Assembly (NCBI GenBank): GCA_001910725.1
Contig: MJGA01000003.1
Location: 1,488,001 to 1,552,000 of the forward strand
Reading direction: 5' to 3'
Source of the DNA: Phanerodontia chrysosporium
Taxonomy: Eukaryota > Basidiomycota > Agaricomycetes > Polyporales > Phanerochaetaceae
DNA length: 64,000 bases
The translations under genes and the position numbers were made by a program. The notes beneath the pieces were generated by a model. That model saw only the letters and a program-made list of their open reading frames with translations. It searched no databases and had not been told where the DNA came from. This document shows positions 56,101-64,000 of this stretch, one piece after another. The number at the start of each line of letters is the position of its first letter. Position 1 is the first letter of the stretch.

Positions 56101-58186
56101 CAATCAGAGACTTCTTGGCAGTTAGGACGACACGCTTCCGTGCAGGGTCGACAACCAAGATCTACAGGAAGTGTTAGCGCGGTTATTGGGAGCTCCGCTC
56201 ATATCCACGTACGCGGCATTTAATGCTTCCTCCAGGCTTGAACCTCTTCTGCGGGTGCTTCAGGTGGATGTCGGCGTAGTGGTTAGGCCAGATGACGCCG
56301 TCGACGTTGCCAGAGATCGAAACGAAGAGTGCAGAGTCGGTAAGCTTCTTGACCGTGCCCTTGATGACCTCGCCGACCTTAACCTCGCCGACCTGCAAGA
56401 ACTTCTGCTCGAGGACAGAAGGCTTCATAGACAGTTGGAGAAGTCCGTCGAAGGGATGGTAGCCCGTCACGCGAGCCCTGTGCATCGTGCCGACCTTCCA
56501 CGGGCCAGAGCTGGCCGAGAGCGTCGGGACGTGTTCGTCTGACACCTGCGAGATATGAACGAAGCCCTGGATGGTAGGCGTCACCTCTACAATCAGGCCT
56601 CGCTCGGATTCTACCCGGATTACTTTCACCGGGTCAACGGGCATGCCGATGGTGAACGCCTCGTACAATCCTGTGAGCTTCCCATCCCCCGAGTTGTCCA
56701 CGGACTTGTCGGTCATGGAGACCACATGATCGGCAAGCGAGAGCGCAAAACGGGGAGGCGTGGATGGGGTGATGTCGTACAATACCCTTGCCTTGACCTT
56801 CTGGCCGACCTTGAAGTTGTCCTCCACTTCGCCTGATGGCAAGTGAAACTGGTCTATTGTGCCATTGTAGAATCCGAGGACCTGCAAGTTCAGACCCGCA
56901 GGCTGGACCGCTGTGATGAGAGCGGAAACAAGTGCACCAGGAACGACCGATGTCACGTTCGTTACTTCGGTAAGCTGCAGAACTGTCTGAGTAGAGTTCG
57001 TTACGAAGGGATAGGCGACGCACGGAGCTAGATGCGACAGAGTCAGGGTTTACAGTGACATTGCAAGTACGGCCGTTGCTGGAGAGCTTCGTGATGCACA
57101 CGTCTAACAAGTGGCCGACGGTCAGTCGCCGCTCACCAAGGTGAGGAGACTGCTTCGCATCCTTGAATGACAGGAAGCCTGAGATGTCTGGTACGCCCAA
57201 GTCCAGAATGTAACCGTGGTCTTCTACACTCTTGACAGCAGCGGAGCAAGCCTAGCCGGTACTTCAGAGACAGCTTCCTGGACAAAGAACATATATACTC
57301 ACAAACCCAGGTTTGAGATCGGCTTTCGCCACACCCTCATTCACCTTCTCCGGGAAAAGACTCAGCTCAACCCTCCGACTGGCCTTCTGGGACTCGTCAC
57401 GTGTCCTGCTGAAGCCTGTCGTGTCTGTAGAACCCGCGGCGTGGACTGCTGTCACCACAGCACGAACATATTGACCAGGGCGGAAGATCTCGAAGAGCTC
57501 CGGGACGCGGCGGCTAGAACTGGGCCCTTCCTCGTTGTCGCTCTCGTCCGAGACATCTTCGGGCTCATCTTCGTCCATAGACTCCAAGAGGTGTGTCAAC
57601 TGCGAGGAGATATTTGTGATAGGAACGTGTGCAAGGAGCTGGTTCGGCAGAGACACGATGAGGGCAAGAGGTTCGACAGACATGACCTGTCCAAGTATCT
57701 TCATTCCGACGGTAACCCTCTGCAAAGCTGGTTAGAGCGTGCGTGCATAATGGACATGTACACGACGTACCTTGTAGTTGAGGTGCTCGATGCGCACGAG
57801 GGTCTCTGACTTGCCATCGGCAACAACTTTCTTCTTGTCCTTCTTCTTAGACTCAGACTTCCTCCTCTCGCGCTGAGAGGTCTTTGTTGCCTTCTCCTAT
57901 AATTCACGTTAATACCTGAAAGAGAGATGACAACGAGTATTCGTACCTTGAAAAGCTCCTCGTTCGCCTCTTTCACGGCCTCTGCACGAATAGCCTTGAC
58001 TTCTATAGGCGTGAAGCTGGTCCCTCCTCCTCGCGGGAAGTCAACCTCTTCAGTCAATAGGCTCGACGTAGGTTGTGCAGGCTTGTCTGCCAGAGACTGC
58101 CGCTTCTGCGTCTTGTGGTCGACCTTGGTCTTCTTTGCTTTGGGGGCCGTAGAGTCGTCATTAGCGCGTTTTGTACCAGCAGCCAT
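53123..58186 (-). CDS. RRP5: rRNA biogenesis protein RRP5 (S1 repeats plus HAT/TPR repeats)
   Basis: The start at 58186 gives MAAGTKRANDDSTAPKAKKT, then LLTEEVDFPRGGGTSFTPIE, the conserved RRP5 opening. Many S1 RNA-binding folds follow, for example RVTVGMKILGQVMSVEPLAL; VKVGEVIKGTVKKLTDSALF; DLKLGATVRGFIKSVAEHGL; and LSEGQKVDAVVKKIEDYGLF. An acidic region (about 54200-54500) separates these from C-terminal HAT repeats: SNADFERVLLGSPNSSYLWI, QYMSFQLQLSEVDKAREIAQ, RALKTINFREEQEKLNVWIA, and a last exon KSFFKKWLELERRIGDEEGA. Rrp5 joins the early nucleolar pre-rRNA and is needed for cleavages giving 18S and 5.8S rRNA. About ten introns; no break seen. It is divergent from SF3A2 across 240 bp. Confidence 0.92.
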
Positions 58187-58426
58187 GGTGTATGGTAATT
58201 TTGACGGTTAGAACGCAAGTGTGTCCCCGAGTGGGATGTTTTGAGGCCCGTAGCGGGAGGAGGGTATAAGGCAGAGATGCTCTGCTGAAGCCAGAATTTT
58301 GCCAAGTCTGCACGCTCGTAGAATTTGGATCTCGATCCCATCAATTGACTTACATCAGCAGAATCACACCCGCACCGCCAGGCGCCTCTCCCTTGGAAGT
58401 GAACGTTCCATCCAGTCTGCTCAACA
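58187..58426. promoter_or_regulatory. Bidirectional promoter RRP5 / SF3A2
   Basis: Only 240 bp separate the two start codons, which read outward. Both genes are constitutive RNA-processing factors, consistent with a shared promoter. No TATA box was seen. Confidence 0.55.
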
Positions 58427-59301
58427 ATGGGTGCGTGTCATGTTGCTGCTCTTTCAGTCCATTAGCTGAACGTCTTCTAGATTATCAGGTACGCATTTAG
58501 GTGTTAATTACCCAGGCCATTGCTCTGACAGTGTCGTAGAATCGTGTAGGTTCGAAGTTTGGTGGCGGTGGTGTTGCAGGTGCCTCGGAGACCAATGTCG
58601 ACAGGCGAGAGCGGTTGAGGAAGCTGGCTTTGGAGACTATCGATCTTGCCAAGGTACGCTTCTGCCCTTGCATGTAGTCGCTTACACACTCACGTTCACC
58701 CCAGGATCCATACATCCTCCGCAACCACCTGGGCTCATTAGAATGTCGCCTGTGTCTCACTCTCCACACCAATGAAGGCTCCTACCTCGCCCACACGCAG
58801 GGAAAGAAGCATCAAACCAACCTAGCCAGGCGTGCGGCACGCGACCTGAAGGAGACGCAGCTGATGATTGCGCCAAATACCCAAAACCAAGTCCAGCGCA
58901 AAGTCTTCCTGAAGATTGGCCGACCTGGCTACCGTGTCACTAAGGTGAGGGATCGGGACACAGGGAAGGAAGGCATGATGGTACAAGTCCATCTGCCCCA
59001 GATCAAGCCTGGTGTCATCCCGCGCAGAAGGTTTATGAGTGCATGGGAGCAGAAGAGGGAGCCGCCAAACAAAGCTTACCAGTACCTCATCGTAAGCACC
59101 AATTTATTTCGTGTTCCGCTTACCTGGCTGACATCCACTGCGAAGGTTGCTGCTGAGCCGTACGAAACTATTGCTTTCCGCATTCCTGCTCGCGAAATCG
59201 AAGACGAGTCCGATGATGCAGGCTATTGGAACTGGTCACACTGGGACCCCGACACAAAGCAGTACAGCTTCCAATTCATGTTCCGTCTTCCTCAATACTG
59301 A
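58427..59301 (+). CDS. SF3A2: Splicing factor 3A subunit 2 (SF3A2/Prp11)
   Basis: The coding start is split: ATGG (58427-58430), an 8-nt microexon ATTATCAG (58481-58488), then AATCGTGTAGG from 58540. Together they read MDYQNRVGSKFGGGGVAGAS, the near-invariant N-terminus of SF3A2 (MDFQNRxGSKxGGGG). Next come RERLRKLALETIDLAKDPYI, then LECRLCLTLHTNEGSYLAHT, QGKKHQTNL, a matrin-type C2H2 finger. The C-terminal part (VFLKIGRPGYRVTKVRDRDT, QIKPGVIPRRRFMSAWEQKR, YETIAFRIPAREIE, YWNWSHWDPDTKQYSFQFMF) ends at TGA 59299-59301. The protein is part of the U2 snRNP SF3a complex that binds the branch-site region. It lacks the Pro-rich tail of the human protein, as other fungal forms do. Confidence 0.93.
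58481..58488 (+). other. 8-nt microexon at the SF3A2 N-terminus
   Basis: ATTATCAG sits between TTCTAG and GTACGC and links the 4-nt coding exon ATGG to the third exon, producing MDYQNRVGSKF. The upstream coding exon contributes just four bases. Confidence 0.85.
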
Positions 59302-59471
59302 TCACGTTGTTGTATGTATCATATTCTTGTAATGCCATTGTCACTGGTTCAACCGCATGATCATCTCCAGTGCGTTCCCTCCGCATTGGTACTGTCATAT
59401 GTTCAGAAACTACACTCGAGGAGGTTCTCGTTAGCACCCGTGTGAGTGAGGCAAGCTGTCAGAGTGTCCGG

Positions 59472-59978
59472 TTAGATTGAGAAGCTCTTTGATATCAGTG
59501 TATGGTCACCACAGAAGTCGCCGTCTTTGATCAGAATAACACAGTCGGCACCTCGGCCACTGCCAGCGTATGCTCCGTGAGTCCCCAGAGGATATTCAAA
59601 GAACTCGCCGCCGCAATTGGGGAACGAGAAGTCGTGTGGCTTATTCCATATGCGAGGTCACCTCCAAATTCGATGGTGGTAGCGAGTATCTCATAATCAT
59701 AATATTGGTGAGGGTAGTTGCCCAAGCGGCAGGTCAGTAAAACTCCTCTGCAGATCACTCTCGCTTACTCCTTACCGCCAGATTGACCTTGCTCAATGGC
59801 ATGATATGACTCTCCGAGTAGAAGGTATCTAGGCCGGGCTCTGTATCAGAAAGCTCTCGTGTCACGACGATATGCACTCTCACCATCGCATGTGCAGCTG
59901 TACGAACGACGATCAATGACACTAACCGCGGCGGCAGCGAAGAGGCTGGCTACCAAGACGACTATTGTGGGACGCATT
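59472..59978 (-). pseudogene. Guanyl-specific RNase (T1/N1/F1 type)-like gene, probably decaying
   Basis: The start at 59978 gives a signal peptide (MRPTIVVLVASLFAAAAVSV). Splicing leads through SCTCDG, YHAIEQGQSG and NYPHQYYDYE, then SFPNCGGEFFEYPL, AYAGSGRGAD and KDGDFCGDHT before TAA at 59472. The YPH, E-Y-P and GAD landmarks match the RNase T1/F1 fold, with His40 and Glu58 equivalents present. Two oddities are seen. The codon aligned with catalytic Arg77 (GAD-R in the family) is TGT, Cys. The exon ending YYDYE lacks a GT donor: the sequence at 59689-59688 is AT, and the presumed 50-nt intron ends in AG at 59640. Both differences are transitions. Length (about 115-120 residues) fits the family. 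Family assignment is by recalled motif and moderate only; non-canonical splicing is the alternative to decay. Confidence 0.5.
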
Positions 59979-60770
59979 AGGCTTGCAAGTACTGTCCAAA
60001 TTAGGTGGGACAGGGAACGAGCTGCGCTGAGTTCAAGCCTGTAAGTTCCCTCTCCTGTTATGCATCGCCTTTCTCTTCTCCGTGCCTCCAGCCCACTCCG
60101 GTAATGCATACATCGCCTAGTTAGAGCCGTCATGAGCGGTGTGTGCACGCACGAGCACGGCCACGAGCAAATCGTATCTTGCCAGCCACGCTGGGTAGTA
60201 GTCTCTCATGGTTATGAGATCGAGAGAATGGAGCGCTCGCAAAACACTTCTTTCGTCTTCGTCCGGCACGCTGAATGCCTCCTCGAGCTAAGAAATACGT
60301 AGCACACACCCCGGATGACCAAGATAAAATCGCCGCCCAAATCGAACAGAACAAGCTATGGATCCTCCGACGCCGACGCATCGTTCTGCACTCGAAACTG
60401 TGAAGCAGAACGTGCGAGGTCAGGTCGACGAGGGTCAGTCTCGATTGAAATGCACATACCTGGGTGTGCCGCGTTTCCTAAGTTGTTTGTCACAGTCTTT
60501 CTGCTCCCTCGTCGTTTTGATCGAGACCGACTACCAGCGCGACAGCGACCAAGCTCGTAGCTCCCGTCGCGCAAGCCCGTTATCCCGACGTTTCATGTCT
60601 ATAATGGAACAATCCGCGTCGGCTGTCGACGCAGAAGGAAGGCGCGAGTGAAGTATAAATCTTCTGGTCTGCGACCTACGACCCATCGTCTTACCTTGAC
60701 CTCGAACTCTCAGTTGAAGCTGGTTCTTCACCACCTCGCGCTCGCCCACAGAACATTCCCTAAAGCAATC
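59979..60770. other. Gene-poor stretch with unassigned short ORFs
   Basis: It contains the upstream region of the RNase-like gene and of the ThrE-like copy. A small plus-strand ORF at 60275-60400 reads MPPRAKKYVAHTPDDQDKIA and is highly charged; it may be a leader exon or chance. Other frames show no known motif. Confidence 0.35.
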
Positions 60771-61963
60771 ATGACACCTATTGCTATGCGTCCGGTCCGC
60801 CATCTTTCGCGCCACTGTTCTGTGGTGGACCGGCGAAAGGCAAAGGCTTCTAAGCGTCCAGAGCTGGAGAGACGAGTGTCCGCTCCTGGCTCGACGCAGG
60901 CCGGTCCTCGCCTGATGGCGCGTCCTTCAACCATTGTGTGGATGCCCAAGATTCTCTATGGTCGGTTGGCATCTCGTGATTACCTCAAGCATGCTTGTGA
61001 GTCTGCGGCATGCCAACCCATCTTTCTCGCATTACTGATATCCGATTGGCAGCCGAGGACTCACGTGCAGCGCTCCTGCTCGCGTTTGTCCGCACCTTTG
61101 CACACCATGGTGCTCCGTTGGATGTGCTTGAGACACTCGCCTGGCACGCGTCTGGCGTGTTCGGCGTGCAGGTCACGCTCGTGCGCTACGCCGGCACGCT
61201 CTCTATCTTCGTCGGCACGCGGCGCCGCAGCGTACGCATCGTCTGCTCGCTGCTCCGGCGCAGTGCGCCGTGCGGCATGGGCGAGGTGCAACGCCTGTAC
61301 GATGCAGTCGTTGACCAGCGCGTCCGCGTGCACGAGGCGCGCCGTCGCCTCGAGCACATGTGCGCGAAGCCTGCTGTGCGGGTCCCTATCGTGCACGTCG
61401 GGTGTGCGGCGATGCTTGCGGGCGCTGTCTGTTGGTTTGTCTTGGGCGGTACGCCGCGGGACCTGCTCTACGCGGTTCTTTGGACGCTTGTCTTGGGGAG
61501 CGCGCACTTGATCATGCGTAGGGTGAACTTGTTGGTTGCGGAGGTCCTTGAGTAAGTCTCGGTTCTATGCTCGTAATAAACTTGAACTGAACGTATTCCC
61601 AGGGCGTATATATCATTCGTCCTCGTCTGGTACGCGCACAGCGGCGCACGCTCCACCTCGCCCGCCAGACTTAGCATTTTACCAGGGTATCTATATCGTA
61701 GGTTTAGTTCTACTCGCATGCGCGGAACTTCCACTTACGCTTTGACCGCAGTGTGTTGTACCATCAAACACAATACGAACTATGCCAGGACCGAACTCTT
61801 CGCGGCGCTGTGCGCCAGTCTCTACGCATCAGCGCTTGCGCACGGCCTGCCGGTATTCTTCGACGTCGTCCTGATGTCGCAAGTAGCCGCCTTGGTTTCA
61901 TCCACGAGACAGGCATGGAATTTCGCTGCGTCTCGTTCGCCGATGGAGCTTGTTCGTTGCTAA
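60771..61963 (+). CDS. Divergent, shortened ThrE/Prm10-like membrane protein
   Basis: The first ATG in frame is at 60771 (MTPIAMRPVRHLSRHCSVVD). A segment RPSTIVWMPKILYGRLASRD, YLKHA joins across a GTGAGT...GGCAG intron to SEDSRAALLLAFVRTFAHHG, APLDVLETLAWHASGVFGVQ. This parallels YKQRVQLL...YEDRIDFILVLAQTLLAFGA, PSHRIESQLQSA of the gene at 8-10 kb. It also shares the RLYDAVVDQRVRVHEARRRL helix, the following hydrophobic helices and an RLSILPG motif. It ends at 61963 after LFAALCASLYASALAHGLPV, without the second ThrE half (no GGGLISNY-type region). It is therefore either a degenerate duplicate or a family subtype with one half. Residue identity with the first copy is low, so the relationship is inferred from order and spacing of motifs. 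Confidence 0.5.
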
Positions 61964-62237
61964 GGGCCATACACTGCAGTCGCTGGTCGACTATGATGTA
62001 TTTCCTGTACCCTGAGCACCATTGACATGTACAATGCATCGCGTTTTGTTCGCCACATCCGGGCAGCGAATCGACTGATTCATTCGACGTATGATCCTTA
62101 TTCAAATGCTCATGATAACATAGTACTTACAGATAAGCATACGAGTGGGGCTTCAAGTACAAGTACACTAACCATACAACAGCAGACTCCGAACCAGGTA
62201 AAGCAAAACGAGTCGTGAGATTTCGCCTTCGAGCATC

Positions 62238-64000
62238 TCAGCTCCCGGGAGCAGTGGTATTACTCCTCCTCAGGCTGCCATTCCCTGCGGCAGATGGACC
62301 AGGGGAAGGCGCCGACAGCAGGTCTTCGACGATCTCGGCGACGACCGAGTCCTCCGCGTCACGAGAGACGTCGCTATTGCCAGACTCCTTGCGGGCCAAC
62401 TCCAGACGAGAGACCTGCGCGTAGACCTTCGACGGGAGGGTCGGGTAGACTGTAGGTGTGATGCCCATCTGTTATAGCGGCATGTAATGAGCAATAATCT
62501 TGAGACAAAATCAGATATGATCTACCTCAGCGAGTCGGTGTGTAATGCTTTGCGACAGCCTAGCGACATCCATCTGCGACACGAAGGGATTCTCGACGGC
62601 GGAGGTGGAGGCGGGGGCACCGTAGGCGGGGAAGCTGCGAGGAGGGGAGGAGGCGGAGGCGGCGGATAGATGAATCCCGGTCGACTCTGAGCATGGTGGC
62701 CGTGGTGACCATGGCGGCCCGTGGCATGGATCGTGTGATGTCTCCGCGGACTCAGAGAGAACATCTCGAGCTGGGGGAAACCGCCACGAGCATTACTGAC
62801 GATCTGCGAGGGCGGCTCCTCGGTCTGTGTCTGCGCAGCAGAGTCGGCGGCGTCGGGCTCATTAGGGCCCTTGATCTCGCTGTAGTCTGGCTCGGCCTTC
62901 TTGTCGCTGGGCCTGACCAACAGAGGCTGACTGTCGTCCGCGTCAGAATCGCCGCCGTCTTCGGAGGACTCGGACCTGGCGTACCTCTCCGCTTCGCTTG
63001 ACGAGTTCGCCATGCGGCTCTTGTGCAGCCGGCGGAGCTCGCGTTCGCGCCTGTAGCGCTCTTTCTCCGCTTTATACTTCTCCTTCGCGGCCTGCAGAGC
63101 TTCCTTCGCAGAGAGTTCCCGTTCGGTTTGTTGTTGAGAAGGAAGAGCTGGCTCGGCTTGAGCAGCAGCGCCAGAGGCCATTGCATCGGCTCCCCACCCA
63201 CTCCTGAAGCCAGCGGCGAACGAAGGGGGCCATGCCCCAGGCATGGGATGGCCTGGCATGGGAGGCGGAGGGAACGGCTGAGGCGGTGGAGGAGGAGGCG
63301 GAGGGACTCCGTACAGCCCAGATGGTGCCGAGGGCGGAGGTGGGGGCGGGAAGAACATTGACCTTGAGGGCCTGTGCATCTCACCCTCGTTGGAGAAGAA
63401 TGGCTCGAAGTGAGGATCCAGCGAATGAGGACCTGCGGGCCCGAACCAGCTATGGCGCCAGGTCGGTCTGCGCGGGGGGTTCGGACGCCGTTGCTGAGCC
63501 TCTGACGCATGGCGCACGGTCACCGGTGTGGAGGTCACAGGCCCTTCATTTGTAGTGGGTGCCTCGGTAGCGGGTGCAGCCTGGCCTGTGTACTGGTTGA
63601 TGGTACGCACGATACTGCCGAGTGCTTCCGCGACACGACGCCCAGCTGCTTCCTCTGCAGCACGATGAGCCTCCTCCGCAACACGTCGAGCATCGTGGAC
63701 ACTCTGCTCGGCGCTCCTCCTGACCTCGTCCGCAGCACGAGCAACAGCCTCCCGGTGCGCAGCCCAATAGGCGCCATTGGTGGCGTTTCGCACGATGTTT
63801 CGCACGCCTTCAGACAGCTCTGGGTGCGTCGCCAGAACAGATGAGAACGTGGTGAGAAGTCTGGCAACGTCATTAGCGAGAGAAGTGTTGGGGGAAGGGG
63901 CAGCTGGGATGTCCTCAAGCTCTGGCAGGGGAGGATCGTCCACGTCCGGGATAACTTCCTTCTCAGCAGGCTTGGGAGTAGCCTCTGTAGTGACGGGAGG
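62238..64000 (-). CDS. Pro-rich protein with UBA-like C-terminus, 3' part (5' end outside window)
   Basis: The frame is open through the right edge (codons for KPAEKEVIPDVDDPPLPELE run off at 64000). The visible protein has a helical segment (LANDVARLLTTFSSVLATHP, ELSEGVRNIVRNATNGAYW), an Ala/Arg-rich coiled coil (EAVARAADEVRRSAEQSV), a proline-rich stretch (62.6 and 63.3 kb), a charged helix (KEALQAAKEKYKAEKERYRR) and an acidic Ser-rich part. The last exon reads MGITPTVYPTLPSKVYAQVS. Upstream of it, FVSQMDVARLSQSITHRLAE lies in a different frame from the long ORF, the switch falling in the Pro-rich tract near 62595-62660. An M-G-x-T-P motif after HRLAE recalls UBA-like ends of autophagy receptors such as NBR1, but the diagnostic PB1, ZZ and FW domains are outside the window. 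The function is therefore unassigned. Confidence 0.55.

Noticed and set aside
1..64000. Secondary-metabolite cluster or mobile element
   Set aside because: No backbone synthase, terpene cyclase, transposase, reverse transcriptase or terminal repeats were seen; neighbours are housekeeping or unrelated genes.

Overview
The window is a gene-dense stretch of a filamentous basidiomycete genome, most likely an agaricomycete wood or litter decayer. This rests on very short, frequent introns (about 45-65 nt, with CTNA-type branch sites), compact intergenic gaps of about 100-600 bp, and clear fungal orthologues such as LSG1, SEC8, RRP5, SF3A2, a Tea1-type kelch protein and a Mit1-like remodeller. It also carries secreted carbohydrate-active enzymes: a CBM1-GH5 cellulase, a GH20 hexosaminidase and the end of a heparinase-like lyase. 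No bacterial operons, transposons, CRISPR arrays or rRNA genes were seen.

Layout: 1-2.5 kb holds the 3' end of a heparinase II/III-like gene and a Ser/Ala-rich single-pass membrane protein. 3-10.3 kb holds a GNL1-like circularly permuted GTPase, a divergent SAM methyltransferase and a ThrE/Prm10-type membrane protein. 10.6-15 kb is a RAD5/HLTF-like SNF2-RING helicase. After a 1.2 kb gap come a GH20 enzyme (16-19 kb), an RNase III-dsRBD protein (19.5-20.5 kb) and a 6.5 kb CHD/Mit1-like chromatin remodeller (21-27.5 kb). 27.8-35.3 kb has a lipid-droplet-type hydrolase, exocyst SEC8 and a LYR-motif protein. 35.8-42.7 kb has the GH5 cellulase, the 60S export GTPase LSG1 and an FHA-domain kinase. 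42.9-47.4 kb has S-formylglutathione hydrolase, a Tgl2-like lipase and a tiny C2H2 protein. 48-59.3 kb has the kelch/coiled-coil polarity protein, RRP5 and SF3A2. 59.4-62 kb looks eroded: a decaying guanyl-RNase-like gene and a divergent, C-terminally shortened relative of the ThrE/Prm10 gene. The right edge is the 3' part of a Pro-rich, UBA-like protein.

The genes do not form one pathway or a biosynthetic cluster. Functional echoes are two circularly permuted YlqF/YawG GTPases (GNL1-like, LSG1) plus RRP5 in ribosome assembly, and two SNF2 motors. Neighbouring genes are often divergent across 100-600 bp (GNL1/methyltransferase, hydrolase/SEC8, LYR/GH5, lipase/C2H2, RRP5/SF3A2), suggesting shared promoters.

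The most striking pattern is splicing architecture. Several genes place microexons of 6-18 nt on or beside catalytic or invariant motifs: 6 nt in GH5, 8 nt encoding DLK of the kinase HRDLKPEN loop, 11 nt forming the lipase nucleophile elbow, and 8 nt at the SF3A2 N-terminus. LSG1 has an ATG-only coding exon. A GC-AG intron is inferred in GH20. Several reading-frame breaks sit in homopolymers or GC-rich low-complexity tracts and may be consensus errors rather than true mutations. No clearly new biological system was found. Splice models were built by eye from reading frames and family expectation, without transcripts.
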